From: Phoronis australis
Lineage: Eukaryota > Phoronida > Phoronidae
Direction of reading: 5' to 3'
Assembly: GCA_002633005.1 (NCBI GenBank)
Contig: NMRA01000598.1
Coordinates: 68,198-132,197, forward strand
DNA: 64,000 nt
Under the pieces are notes generated by a model, which saw only the letters and a program-made list of their open reading frames with translations, was not told the DNA's origin and did no database searches. The position numbers and the translations under genes were made by a program. The stretch's first letter is position 1; each line of letters opens with the position of its first letter. Below, piece after piece: positions 48,242 through 61,043 of the stretch.

Positions 48242-49454
48242 TGGGGATACTGCCCACATACATCCATCATATTCAGTGTGAAGACTATAAGTTTGTGCAC
48301 CATTGATTTCTAACTAGTAATAAATCATAAATGACAGAAAGAGCATTAATGTCATTAATGTCACTGCAGTTCATGTAATTATTGCATTACAGAGTGCATC
48401 ATAATGTTTGGCAATAACCAAGCAGTTGGTTTCATGCGCGCACTTAGCCTTCAATATGGGGGGCTTGAATTCCTGACGTTGTGGACCTTTTAGTAACAAA
48501 AAAGCGAGCGGACCAAAAAAACGGCCATGAATTGTGCTTTTGTGCTCGTTTAGTGGACTTTTGTCTCATTTTCTCAGTCTTTTTGTTTCTTGAAGGTGGA
48601 CCTTTTTGCCCACTTCGCATGGATGCATGCATGGGTTTAGCATCTTGAAAGTTTTTTGAACACATTACTTAAAATCACATCTCAATGCACCATTCTGGAA
48701 TTAAGAAATTCATGCTTAAGCCCAGGGATAACTTGTGTCAACATTATCAGTGAGAAAAGTCTTTTTCTGAGATCAACCCCTGTGCTGAATCAACCCTGGA
48801 ACCTTCACGGTCAAATGCTCTGCTGCAGAAGTTAAATACCACTAGCAGGGTATTTTAAGATTATTCAACAAATAAAGTTACCTGGAAATAAAAAAAAACA
48901 CTTATGGCAGTCAAAGCTTGTTCAAGTTGCAACACTGATACGGTATGTGAAAGAGATCAAGAATTTTGTGCTTGCAATGAGTGAAATTCATATCCTTTTT
49001 AAGAAACTTGTTTCTCACCTTTTCTGCGAAATAAAGTATCCGTAATGATCTGAACCATTACGTACCTTATTAATTACGTTCCATTAGAAGTACTGCTCGC
49101 ACAGGGGACATTTTCACACCTTCTCCACATTTGTTTTCAAGCAGGAATTGGCGTCCAGTCTTTCACCCACCCACACGTCCCCTGAAGTAAGCTGTCTGGC
49201 AATTTTGGGATAATTCCAAAAGCCAATTTAGCACCAGTAAAAATGATTCATTGAGTAGCATTCCACTGTGCATGCAGTACAGCGTTTTCACTACAACTGA
49301 AAGTGCCAGCCAAAAAGCTAATGCTTTAGTCAGTCTGGCAGAGCAATAGAATACACATCACTGAGACTCATTATAATACCCTAAAAGGTACTACTATCGC
49401 CTAAGGCAAAGTTGCAAGTTGTCTGAAATGGTTAATCAATTTAAGTTCCATTTA

Positions 49455-49810
49455 AAATCAACTCTTGGCCCCGGCAACTGACATGGAACAAACTGACCCG
49501 TGTCAAGCGGCCTTTTACACACACACAACTCACTAACTGTGGCAAGGCGGAAATTGCAGGCTGGAGAGACTGGATCGCACATGCGCAGGTTTACAAATGA
49601 CGAGAGTTTCAGAGACAAAGAACCCGTACGTTGGTCATTAGGCAAGCGCAGTAGAGATGATCCTTTCCGCCTTGCCCCAATTTCGTGTTTAGACATATAA
49701 CTGACACGGAGCAAGATGTTCGGACGCAAATTGCTCTACCTCACAAACGGGTGGCAAAATTTGTCACCGTGTCAGCTGATCCATGTCAACTTTTGAAGTG
49801 TAAACAGCAC
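49455..49810. mobile_element. Imperfect foldback element
   Basis: 'caaggcggaa' (49543) is opposed by 'ttccgccttg' (49666); outside these, 'ctgacatggaacaaactgac' opposes 'gtcagctgatccatgtcaac' near 49775 in the complement. The arms are diverged and family membership is unknown. Confidence 0.4.
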
Positions 49811-50430
49811 TTTAGAGTTAGCTCCACAACCAAAATGTGTCAACAGGCTAGTTCACTTATTGAAATATAGTCAGTACATTCAAGGTTTTAAATAGAAGCA
49901 AAATGCAATGTTATATTCCATTGTCACATATTTCTCAAGCTCAATGTTGTTTGAAGCACATCTCCTGTTACCGAAGCAGGTTTCAATACAAGATATGAAT
50001 CGCAAATTAATCTAAGGGTTGAATTTTAAAAATATTAGGTGCATGCATTTCATGTCATTCAACGTCATGCAAAATTTATGAAGTGACATCATCCAGAAAT
50101 AGCTAACCTATTAAGCCCTGGATATCTACTCAGTCAAAAGAATTCAATTAAAAACAACAGCCTCGATGAATAATTGTATTATTCTGCTTAGAAATTCTTC
50201 CACCATATTAACCAGGCACACTACGCAAACAGAAACAAATTTCAGGTTCCACTGTACTTTTGCACTAAAGACATTAAACATCTTAAAATTTTCATTCGTA
50301 AACAACATTCAATTAGTACTATAGATGCAGTGCAATCTTTGAAAACTGTTACTTTGGTTCGTGTTTTGGTGTGGACCCCTTTGTTTTCATAACACAGTGA
50401 GTTGACATTCCTAAATAAATATGATAAAGC

Positions 50431-50763
50431 CATGGACCAGGCGAGTTTGTTATTCCCTTCAACCCATGGACCAGGCGAGTTTGTTATTCACTTCAACCCA
50501 TGAACCAGGCGAGTTTGTTATTCACTTCAACCATTGGACCAGGCGAGTTTGTTTTTCACTTCAACCCATGGACCAGGCGAGTTTGTTATTCACTTAGACC
50601 CATGGACCAGGCGAGTTTGTTATTCACGTCCCATGGACCAGGCGAGTTTATTAATCACTTCTACCCTGGACCAGGCGAGTTTGTTATTCACTTCCCATGG
50701 ACCAGGCGAGTTTGTTATTCACTTCAACCCTGGACCAGGCGAGTTTGTTATTCACTTCAACCC
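50431..50763 (+). repeat. Minisatellite, ten units of 29-35 bp
   Basis: Ten tandem units share the invariant core 'ccaggcgagttt'; the consensus is 'catggaccaggcgagtttgt' followed by 'tattcacttcaacc'. Unit length varies through loss of 'aacc' or 'atg'. The unit is not a multiple of three, so open frames across the array ('GPGEF', 'MDQASL') are by-products. Confidence 0.95.
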
Positions 50764-51666
50764 AATAACTTGACTTATATCAGTTTGAAGTTTCGACCTC
50801 AGCTGACCTAATTAGAGCTGAGTAGAACTTTAAATGATGTTGCTTTCCCAATAGGGGAATTTCAGTTTACAGAAGCTTTACAGAAACTTTGATTACCTTT
50901 CCCACTTAACAGCAACATCAAAGTTATCACTACAACAACAGACCAGGCAGTTCATTCACTCTTTCAAACGAATATTGAGTAGTGGGTTCGGACTAACTGA
51001 AAATTGTTAGCCTGCCATTTACTAGTGTTTATCAAAATGATCAGTGTCATTCTTCATCAGATATGTTTTCTTTTTATGTCTGTCAATTGAGAGCACCTCG
51101 GCCTTGCTACAATAACAAAACACATGTTTTGCAAGTCATGCGTGATCATATATCGTTGCCTCGACCTCTACTGATGAAGACTTCGACAAAGCTTCACTTT
51201 GACTGCTCCCACCTACACCGAAGTTTCGGTGAGTACCGAAGCTTCGCTTTTAAATCCTATTTTTTTAATGAAATTTCGCTTGCAGATTAACCTTTACCAC
51301 TTAGCAAGGTTTTGCCTCTAATGGGAAAGCGACTTTAGACAATCAATTCTCCAATTTCTCATTGCCATAACCACATGATTACCAGTTGGAGAGTAATTAA
51401 ATAAAACATAAAATGAATGAAGCAGCTATCCACGGATGAGAAAACTTGCAAAACTCAATTTTAAACATACTCGCATTCTGTCCATGAGCCAAAGAAATAA
51501 CTTCAGACAACTAAAGGGGTGTGGTGCATGACAGTCACTCAAGACTTAAAGATGTGTTTGCATACTCCTAACTATAGAAATGTATAGCAGAAACAAAAAC
51601 AGCAATGCTATTTTAACATATCGTACACTAAACAAAGGGCAGTTTTATTTACTGAAAACCTGTTCA

Positions 51667-51958
51667 TGTGAAAACAAAAAATTCTGTAAATAGGTGACCT
51701 TTGCACTAATGACGTACCTCGGGGGGCTCACATAGCCCACACGATGCTGTGGTATTCCCCAATAAAACGTCGCGATGCTTACTGCACATGGTTCAGTGAT
51801 TTGCGGCGGATTGTTTTCGCCACAAAACTCATTCTTAAAAAAATTAGGCAATTTTCAACCTACTTCATATTCACTTCGTCACTAAACGTTGTGTTTCTAG
51901 AACTAATTTGGCCAAGCAATCATAGAGATAAGGAATAGTCTGCAAGTTGCACTTTAAG
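51667..51958 (+). repeat. Dispersed repeat, family D
   Basis: It shares 'gtgaaaacaaaaa', 'gatttgcggcggattgtttt', 'tttggccaagcaatca' and 'ttgcactttaag' with 61249-61491, in the same order over about 250-290 bp. Confidence 0.6.
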
Positions 51959-53622
51959 ACATAAATTTGGTCTGTCACTCCCACTTCCCAATTGTAGAAT
52001 CAAGGTTTGTCCAAGTAATTATGAGCGCGTCACAGGCTAGTTCAATAATTTATAGAAATTATCTTGGTAACTAAAAATTTTGTTAAGATTCTCAGACACT
52101 TTGAATTTTTGCTCAAGCAAGATCTGATTATTTTGAAATAGTCATATGGAGCATATAACTAAATTTCTGTACTTTAGTCTTCACTTTTCAAGAAACGGGC
52201 CAAAAGAAATATTTTCTAATCACCACACCGTAGAAACAGGAAAACAGCTGCCAAAATGTTCCCAATCTCCCTCTGTCCTGCCATCTCTGGCCTTGAGCAT
52301 CTTAGACCCCGGCTTTGACCCCGGCTTTGACCCCATTGAAAATAATGGCAGATCACACATGAGTGACACAAGTCATTTTTTTCTCCGTTTGAAGGTTTTT
52401 ACCTACGGTAAGCAATTGTTATATACACTGTATGGAGAGTAATTAGATTTAAAAACACTGACTGCATCTCCAAGACCCCGAACTATAAATGGCAGATATT
52501 ATCAAGGGTGTGACTTTGATAGATTAAATGTAAGTGTAACATCCAGCATGTAAGTCAAGCTGTGTAATACTATTTTTACATACATATTTTCTGGGAAACA
52601 CTTTATTTCACTAGAGAAACCAAATTCGCCATTGCGATTAAACATTATTTTTATGGAATTGTTTTTCATGAGGTAATAAATTACATTATTCACAAAGTTC
52701 TTTATGTCACAAAATTTAGAGCAGGGAGAAGTGGCTATTTGTCAAGCACCCAAACTATTGGGTGTAAATGGACATCTTTGGAAGCAGTTAGATTCTGTAA
52801 ATCCTACCAACAAAGATGCTTCCACAATAAATGTTTTTTAGTTCTTCTCTTAGCTCTGGGTCAAATTGAAACACACAGAGGGTCATGAGGAAGTCACTCG
52901 TCTGCCATTCACGCCGACAAGAAGCAGCACAGATGTGGGTCACGTCTAATTCTGAGGATTCTCGCCCAGGTTATTCGCTCTAATTAACATATCACTCCAA
53001 CATACATAGGTTATTTGATGCTTTTCATGTTTTAATTGCATAAAGAAGTAGGAATGGTGATTGCCCTAAGCCTGATTTTGGGGAGTGACTGTGTTCTCTA
53101 GTATTGCCTAGGCGTCATTCTGTCAGCTGGGGTACTAGTAGTTGATCCTGCAACCTAAACTAATCACTAGTGCCTTTGGCAGTAAACTGATAATCCTTCC
53201 AGTTAAGTTCTCAACTGAAAAATATCTTCGAAATGCCACTAAACCCAACATAGTCAAACTTACTAGTCCTTAATAGATGTTGGGAATTTTTTACATTTAT
53301 TCCGTGATCTTTTACGTTTACGATAAAAGATAGATCCGATCAAACCAGCGTAAATTACAGGGTCACATGGCAGTCGTGTTTTTACAACAATGTAACAACT
53401 TATTTTTGACAGAATGTTGACCTATGATTTACACTATCTGAGTATCTGGTCAGGATTATTAAGACAACAATAATTCTAATCAAACAATCAAGACTGAGCT
53501 AGTGTGGTGAGGAGAAAGTAGGCGTAGATTTGTGGTAAGCAATCTAGTACTAACAGGCATGAATTATTGTTTAATTATATTGTATTTCATCAATCTCAAT
53601 AAAGTAAATCAATTGAGCATTT

Positions 53623-53712
53623 CTAGAACTGGAACATCGATCTTCGTTTCGCTGAGGCTGGGGTGACCGTATTGCCTACGAAGTTGGCCCAACCAGGGTC
53701 TGGGCGGAGAAT
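53623..53712 (-). CDS. Orphan terminal-exon-like ORF, function unknown
   Basis: After the acceptor-like 'cttttcactctgcag', 29 codons then TAG read 'ILRPDPGWANFVGNTVTPAS' and end 'AKRRSMFQF'. Base usage and lack of low complexity look more coding than the surroundings. The frame also stays open upstream to 53805, so a longer exon with the acceptor at about 53747 is possible. A donor-like 'ttaag|gtaagt' lies at 53817/53816, about 100 bp upstream. I do not recognise the protein. It could be the last exon of an unannotated minus-strand gene, a transposon fragment, or chance. Confidence 0.3.
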   Translation of the reverse strand: MLRPDPGWANFVGNTVTPASAKRRSMFQF

Positions 53713-55309
53713 CTGCAGAGTGAAAAGGTCATCAAAACTTTTCTGTCTGCACATGCGTTCGAGTCCACAGCAAAAATACAGAAACAAGCAAATTTGAAAG
53801 AGCACTTACCTTAATCTGTATTTCAATGAACAGATCGCACTTCAATCACAACGGAATGTGGGTAAACTAGACTTCAAAGAACAGTGAAGTATTCCAACAA
53901 GTTGGTCTATCACCATATTTTATTGACCTACTTAGCGTCATAGTCTAGTAGAAACAAAATAACCAAATATTACCTTTCACTCATAATCTATGGAATAACA
54001 TGTCATCTAAGTTCACTTAAAAATACAATTTTAATGTGAAAAACGCTTTTTTTCATAATTTATCAACCATTCATATCAAATAATGTTTTTGAGACTATAG
54101 GCCTAAGGCAATTATCTGAGAACGAGACTCTGTGGTCGAGAGATTGGTGCTTGCCTACCCTTGCGCTAAAATTGATCAGGTAATTTTGGCAGCTTTATTG
54201 AAGAAAAAAGATTTAATAGATGCGTTTATTTACACTTCACGTCAGTTGGAAATTCATTGTCGTTATTCTTCTGGATCATCTGTGTCGTACAGATCTTGTG
54301 TTCTTGTGAAGTTGCCAACTTTTTGTAGTGTTGAACCACAGGCGTCCTCAGCTTGGGCAGTCAGGAGTGTTCAGGTCACAGTCGAGGTCGCTACAGTCGT
54401 GGCCGTTGTCGTGGCCGATTGACCATTGGTCTCTCAGTGGTCATTTGGCACTGGGCTATCACGTCGCCTGTGCATCGCATAGCATACCCCCTTAAAAAGT
54501 TATAAATCCCAAAATGCAGCGAATAACATTGAATGAAGCATGCAGCAGTATCAGTGAGTTTTAAGACTACTGACTATCATGACTGACATGACTGGAGACA
54601 ATTCAGTCAACATAATTTGAACATAGGCTATCTATGTAAATCTGCTAAGGTTCATTCGAACTTAATTCCCTTGCGTGGTGCCATATTGAAGAAGTCGCGT
54701 GAAATCATACCAGTGCACAAACAAGGAGTCCAAGGGATACAAACCTTACGAATTCGTCGAATTCCACTGGATATCTTCCTGTGCCACTTTTTGCTGCAAA
54801 TGTCGCACTCTTCATTCACTCAGTCTCTTGCTTGTTTTTGCCTAACTCTCGTGATATCAATTGAAATTCTCTGTGGAGTTGGAATTCTCCGCTAAAGTCA
54901 TCGTGATTCTCGCAGACGTAGTATTCGCCCCTATACTGGGAATTTCTTCTGATTTATATCGTTTCTCAGAATCGGGAGAAAAATTTTCACTGGACCTTCA
55001 TCTCTGTTTGAGCTGAATTTTGGCTAGGGACCTCAATGCTTCGTTTTTGGGGTCAAATATCAACCTCATTCCCCTATGCCTATGACTAGAGAAATAGTTG
55101 GTTTTAAAAACTTTGCAAAACTCCTCTCTGGTCTCATGAGGCCCCAAAATTTCCCTTGGATGTTTAAAATATTACTCTCAAGGTTAGAATTAGCCTTGTT
55201 ACAAACATGTATACACTGCAGCTTGCCTGCAATATGTGTAAAACTAGCCAAATAAATTCTAAACTCAAAATTAATTTAAAAAACTACACTATTCCTTGAG
55301 TAAAATAAA

Positions 55310-55353
55310 TTACTGGTGCTGAAAATTGCTGTTCTATTATTCTGCTGCTTAAT
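55310..55353. repeat. 44-bp direct repeat flanking the LINE remnant (left)
   Basis: It is identical to 55836-55879 except for one base ('attgctg' against 'atttctg'). This is consistent with a target-site duplication. Confidence 0.9.
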
Positions 55354-55835
55354 ATATATGTATTTATTCAATAACTAGGCCTCTGGCCCTTGTTACTATC
55401 AAATCATCAAATACAATAAAGGTAAGTGTCAAACACTAGAAGTAAACCGAATTCTTCTTCGCTTGAATGTGAAATGAACATATTTACATGTTGACCATAT
55501 AGGATCTTTTTCCTCCATAGTCATGAGTGACAAATCTGTTGAATTTTGTAACATTCAAATATCGTTTCCTAAGGTCATCGTAGAATGGGCATTCGATAAC
55601 AAAATGATATTCTGACTCGACAATATGTCCTAACACAGTGAGGGCATAACCTTTCTGTTCTGATAAGTTTCAAGTGTCTACCCTTTTCAATCATTAGTGC
55701 ATGCGCTGAACATCTCAATCTTACCATATCAGATCTAACATTTACATTGTCAATTACATCTAAATAGTTTTCAAAACATATATTTAACTTAAAAGTTCTG
55801 TAAGTTTCCAGCTTAATCGAATTGTTCAAAATATC
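55354..55835 (-). pseudogene. 5'-truncated non-LTR retrotransposon fragment
   Basis: The minus-strand translation begins in the C-terminal region typical of LINE ORF2: 'SAHALMIEKGRH', 'RTERLCPHC', then after a frame change 'ESEYHFVIECPFYDDLRKRY', a zinc-knuckle-like C/C/H/C region that follows many reverse transcriptases. The coding part ends and a tail with 'gaataaatac' (AATAAA) and TA-rich bases leads to the 3' end at 55354. The frameshift and severe 5' truncation make it dead. Clade not assigned. Confidence 0.85.
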
Positions 55836-55879
55836 TTACTGGTGCTGAAAATTTCTGTTCTATTATTCTGCTGCTTAAT
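55836..55879. repeat. 44-bp direct repeat flanking the LINE remnant (right)
   Basis: Second copy of the flanking repeat, starting 'ttactggtgctgaaaatt'. The LINE 5' end abuts it. Confidence 0.9.
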
Positions 55880-56833
55880 TTGTGGTGGGATATAGGAACT
55901 GTCGGCTTTCAGCGTTGACTTTCACCTCTTGGCCATTTTTTTATGATTCTTGAATGAAGTGTTCTTAAACAAGGTTTCAGATAGTTCACAATGAATTACT
56001 AGGAAAAGTTTCACTTTGTTTTTAGCATTTATTACCAGCAAACTGAATTTTTTAACAAATTTTGCCTTGTCAAAGTTGTCATCATCTCTCAGAAGTTGTT
56101 GAATAAATTATAGCAACTGGACTGTGTGCGTGTCACGAAAGTTGTTTTCAAGTTGACAACCGGAGAATGACGTATGAAAATGACGTTGATCAGATTGTTT
56201 TCTACTGTTGAGTGAAACTTTATATTATTTCATGCCTCACGTGGTAAATGAATTCTCTTTAGTAGTTTAGGTATTACAGAGACCTCTTGAATCTAGCTAT
56301 GTGTAGATCTTCCTTCCTCACGGATGCTCATTAAATGACCATTTGTTCAGAATATGTATGTCTTGGCCCTCAAAGTCCCAAACAAAGTTTATAAATCTTA
56401 ACATTTATGTAAAATAACCTTAGACGAAAGGAAACCACAAACGATCAAAGCCTTTTAAATCTTAGGTTCACACTTCACTTAAATATTCTCAAAACTAAAT
56501 AAGTTTTTCCTAATTCAAGTTAATTAGCAGCTGAATGCAGTATTTGAGAACTGCTGTACCTGCCCAAGGGACCAAGGGGTCACAGTTACCTTCTAAATGC
56601 ACCAAAATAGATGAACATTTCTATTTAGTAATTTAGTTGCTAAGACCTGAATCTCAGAAGCTACTTGGCACCTTCATAATACTTTCATGATAACCATGCA
56701 GTGTACAGCACAACGTAGCCTTGTTAAAATATTAGAATCACAGTCTGTAGTTTTTCGTTTTGCCTATCAATGTAGCCATTATTTGATTGTGCATGCATGG
56801 AGTTGACAAGTTCACATGTTTACATCTGAAGCT

Positions 56834-56894
56834 CTTGAACTGGGCATTGCCCTTTCCTGAACTAGGCATTGTCCTTCCTTGAACTGGGCAAGGG
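56834..56894. repeat. Three-unit tandem repeat, about 22 bp
   Basis: 'cttgaactgggcattgccct' is followed by two variants of the same unit. Confidence 0.7.
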
Positions 56895-57284
56895 CATCTG
56901 TGCAATGAGCTATACTTGTGTATTTAGCTCCTGGTTGAACTAGTCACTCTGTGCTAGTTGGAGCTCTGTGCTTCATATGCCATATCTTATCAGAGGTTGT
57001 GAGCCCCAGTGAATTTAGGTCACAATGTGCCTGGTCACTTGTGGCAAAGATACTATATAAAAATCTTTGCATGCCGTCAGTTTTCAGGAATGACTGAGAC
57101 CATTAACAAAGTAAGGTAATTACTGTGCTTGACTTTCTTCCCATTGTATTATTTCCATTTATCAATACACGTTCACTTACAGAAAGGAAGTTTTTATTAT
57201 TCAGTTCCATTTACAAATCCTGAATATACAGTGGAGTCATTAAAAATTGAACACCAGATTCTGAATTCATTGGGGGAAACATTG

Positions 57285-57345
57285 TAAGATGGTGGTTGAA
57301 TTTGAACTAGGGTCCGAAAATGGAGCGTGGTGCTTAACCACACTC
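57285..57345 (-). mobile_element. tRNA-like SINE head
   Basis: On the minus strand 'gtgtggttaagcaccacgct' (A-box-like) is followed about 33 bases later by 'tagttcaaattcaacc' (B-box-like). No acceptor-stem pairing is evident. The extent of the body is unclear. Confidence 0.45.
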
Positions 57346-58965
57346 AAAATGCCCAGCAAGAATACTGCACGACTTATGAAGAATTTATTTTTTGCTGTAC
57401 TAGTATTACTAAATTCCGTATGTCCGCTGTATTCTACTGAAGTCTTGATGTTGAGGACACCACAAGAATTACTAATGTCTGTGGCCTTTAGTGCTGGTAG
57501 ACTTAAGGTCTGCTATACTATGTGTGTTTCCATTCAATTTTTGACAAGAAACCGGGAGTACTCAACTACGGGGAGTGTACCATTTGGACTAACTGGGTGA
57601 AGTTGGGTTTGGTAATATCTCATATGTTAGCTTTTCACTTTGTGGGTCCAGTTTTGATATTATTAAAATATTGTGTTTGATTAGACAGCACTGATATGGC
57701 AAAATTTTGGTTTAATTGGATTGGTTATTAAGAAAAACTGCTATTTAAGTGTTTATTCTATTTACACAGATCAATAAGTCTACAAATATTGTAAACACTT
57801 GCCTGAAAGGGTGACTTTAATGTGATGTCATAATTTAACTTTGTAACTATGTTAACAGTCGTGGCGAATTTTTGTGGGAAAAATCCGAACATGTCAAACA
57901 ACATCTCATTGTTCACATGTTACTTACTATTATTAAGCATTATAAATTCTAAGTGAAACCTTCCTTTTTAATGCTGTATTCCAGTTTCTCTGCCCAACAA
58001 GTGTGAGATTTGAGATAGTACACACTGTTCACCCTTTGATCTTGTTACACAACCGGTGATGTAACTGTACCATTATGCCTTAGGACCATGCTGCTAATAA
58101 AAACTAGGTTCATTCTACATGGGAACCAGTGCTGGTCCCTAGACTGCAGCTTGTTGTTCATCAGGTTATATTGGGAAACTGCCAAACTTTTCATAGACTG
58201 TAACACGTAAAATGCACCATTGTTATGCTGTAGATTATATTTTCTAGATGCTATTTACCGGTATGAATAAAGATTCTGATTGGGTATTTCTGATTTGTTA
58301 ATAAATCCATTATATTTGCATGTTATATTGAAATTCCTGCTAAATTTATTTCATGTGTTGTGTCTTTCATGAACTGGTCTAAACATGATGGTTCATGATG
58401 TTAGTTCATGTTACAGGGTCAAATTTGCCTTATTAGGTTTGACAAAATTTAACTTTGTTCTCATTGATAACTTAGTCCGTCTTGATTTTTTTCCTCTAAC
58501 TTTCATACTTACCTTCCTAAATTTTTCACTATTTTGTTTAAGATGTGTGATGGAACGTGTCAGTGGTTACTTAATCAAGGCCCTCAGTGGCTTGATTTTG
58601 GGGGTGAATTGAATATCAGCCCCGTTCTGCTATGAAAAGCATTTAAACATCACGCAAAGTGGCACGTCACACTCAAAAATTCCTCCTCAATGATTAAAAA
58701 TAGATTCCCCTCAATTTTAGAATTTTGTAGTCAAAATGTTAGTTTTGGCTACTTGAGATATTGCCGATGAGGTGTGACAACGGGGGGAGGGGAGTGGAGT
58801 TGGTCGTGTCTGGGCGGGCACAGCTGGGCAGGCTTCCTTTCAACCCAAAAAACTCCCTCAAAAAGTACACGCACCTTTCCCATCATGTGGGGTAATCGTG
58901 GTAATCCTAGCAACATTACTCCATAACTTTTGACCTGCAGCAAGTTGTTACCGAGTGCATCAGTT

Positions 58966-59211
58966 TACACCAGCACACTCGAGTTTTGTCCACAAAATAA
59001 TTGCCAAAATTGATCATTTTCAAATACTTCTGACAGTTCCGTGAATATGCCCTCACTATTTCAAAGTTTTTTGGTGATAGCTACAGCATACAACTTGCGA
59101 TGATAAAGAATCATTTTGGTCTATGTACATCGTAAATGAAGAGAATGAAAAAACAAATTTTCACTTGTCGTTGTCGGCCATATTGTTTCATAAATTGGTA
59201 GGATTTTAACT
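58966..59211. mobile_element. MITE, family M
   Basis: Left side 'gttttgtccacaaaataatt' and 'gccaaaattgatc'. Right side 'cggccatattgtttcataaa' and 'ttggtaggattttaac'. The layout equals 38021-38262 read in reverse. Confidence 0.5.
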
Positions 59212-59620
59212 TGTAGTAACTTGTGTGCTGAATTTTACCTGTGACATAAACGTGTGCGTAATTCCAATCATCTACTGTCAATGCCTATGTAGTACAGTTG
59301 GGCTGTGTTCCGTAGATAAAAGAATATCACAAAAGCCAAGATCACGCGAGACTTTGCGAGATGTTGTTATAACTGAAGCATGTGATCAAACAGCTTTACT
59401 TGTGACATAGTTGCATCTGCGGACCCCGCAGTGCTGTGTCATAGGCTTACAGCTATTTTACTTACCCTGATGAATCATGTAAGCAATTATATTAAAGGTA
59501 AAATATTGGGACAGGTGAACTTGCTTGCTAATAATTAGCTGGTGGCTTGAAGCACAGGTTTATTAGTTTCCCAGAATGTCAGATTGATAATTTTGTGCGG
59601 AGAATATATTTAAATGACGT

Positions 59621-59872
59621 TGCGATAAAATCTCACCAATTTATGCTGCAGTATGACAAACAAGTGAAATTTATGTTTTCTCGTTTTTTCCATAGAAGAT
59701 ATGCAGCATCAAACTAGTGCTTTGTCGTGTTCTATTTCTGTACTGTAGCTACCAACAGATGATATTTTGTATACATTGAGCAATGTTAAAAGTCCTCTCG
59801 GAAAATGCAGTTAGGGGAATTTTGATTGTTTTTTTTTAAATTGATGAGATTTTACTTTATGCATTCTGAAGG
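59621..59872. mobile_element. MITE, family M
   Basis: Left end 'tgcgataaaatctcaccaat' mirrors right end 'ttgatgagattttactttat' followed by 'gca'. No ORF inside. Confidence 0.65.
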
Positions 59873-60838
59873 AGTTCAATTTGTAATGCTTAAAGTGACC
59901 AAACCTTGTTATTGGCGAAAAATGAAGTGCACAACTTTTGCCTTTCAAAAATTAAATTTGGTGACTTCCGTATCCCATTTGATATGTAGTTCATAATTGT
60001 ACAGGAAGCTATGTTATATGAGCGCATTTTGAATTACAATTCTGACCCGGCCTGAAATAGCACAGCATCACTCTAATTCTAATATATTTACCCACAATGC
60101 ATCACATGTGTCAGTGGATACTGTGTGGCAATGCTGACTCCCAAGAAATTGGCAAAAAGTCAAATATCTATGTTAGATACTTAATTTATTGTTTATTTCT
60201 TGTTATTCAACTGAAGTGTGCCAGACATTTTGAAAAAGAGGTCAGTCGTAGTATGCATTTTCCCCCTTTTCGAAAGAGGAGAGTTCAGTTTACTTTTTAG
60301 GGAGGCCTATTTTCTTATCCGACCAGTAATCATCTTTATTTAAAATTTCCTGCTTTGCCATTATCAAGTCTATTGTAATTTATTACCATTGCACATATCT
60401 TCATGTCCCTTTCATTGTTTTTACCACTGTTCTCTACCACGTTTTTTGTATGTATTTTTGTGAGGACCATCTGGAAGATAAGCTTTTTTGCTTAAGATGG
60501 TGATATCTTTTACCTTTATCCTCAATAAATATTGTTTACTAGTCTATTAGGGTTGATCCAAGACCTTTGTAGCCCCCATGCAATGCCTTCTACGAAAATC
60601 TCAATTGTTTTGGCTCATGTTTTCCTAGTTACACAATGGAGTTCATTAATTGCTTTAACTGTAAGATTTACCACGGCTTACTTGATTGATTGAAGTTTGA
60701 AGTTAGCAACTGTCACTTAGCTTCATCTAATGAGGGCTGCATGGAACTTCAAAGGATTAGTGCTAATGCTAAGTCTATCAGTGGTTGTATAGCAAAAGTA
60801 TTCATTGATTGATTGTAAATATTTTCATATTCCTGCAG

Positions 60839-61043
60839 ATTTCTTGGCAGCTAGAGCACGCTCGTACCCAGTTGACCTGCAGATCAGCTGTTTGACCTCA
60901 AGATGGCGGAAGCCCACGCTGCAGTGGCGTTCTCGTTCACTGTTACCCATGAAGGGATCAACTTGGACGTCAATCACGAGGCCCTCAAGGCGGTCTGGTT
61001 CTCAGGTCTTTATTCATGGAGGAAACGTATCTACAGGTTTAAG
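60839..61043 (+). CDS. CPT1 coding exon 1
   Basis: Acceptor 'catattcctgcag' before 60839 (a second candidate ends at 60849), a short leader, then ATG at 60903. Residues 1-47, ending 'WRKRIYRFK'. Donor AAG|gtacat. The acceptor shows that at least one 5' noncoding exon lies upstream. Confidence 0.94.

Larger units (their letters stand above)
46129..60838. other. Spacer between the divergent Rab GEF and CPT1 genes
   Basis: 14.7 kb with no supported multi-exon gene. It should contain 5' noncoding exons and promoters of both neighbours, but none could be placed with confidence. A Ser/Pro-poor, AT-rich background is broken by two minisatellites, one LINE remnant, a SINE-like unit, MITE-like units, and an orphan exon-like ORF at 53623-53712. 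Confidence 0.6.

Noticed and set aside
50500-50811. Repetitive frame with 'GPGEF' and 'MDQASL' repeats
   Set aside because: It is a product of the minisatellite; the unit length is not a multiple of three, so it cycles through frames.
54132-54200. A-box-like sequence 'gtggtcgagagattggtgct' suggesting a tRNA or SINE
   Set aside because: No B box follows at a proper distance and no acceptor stem forms.
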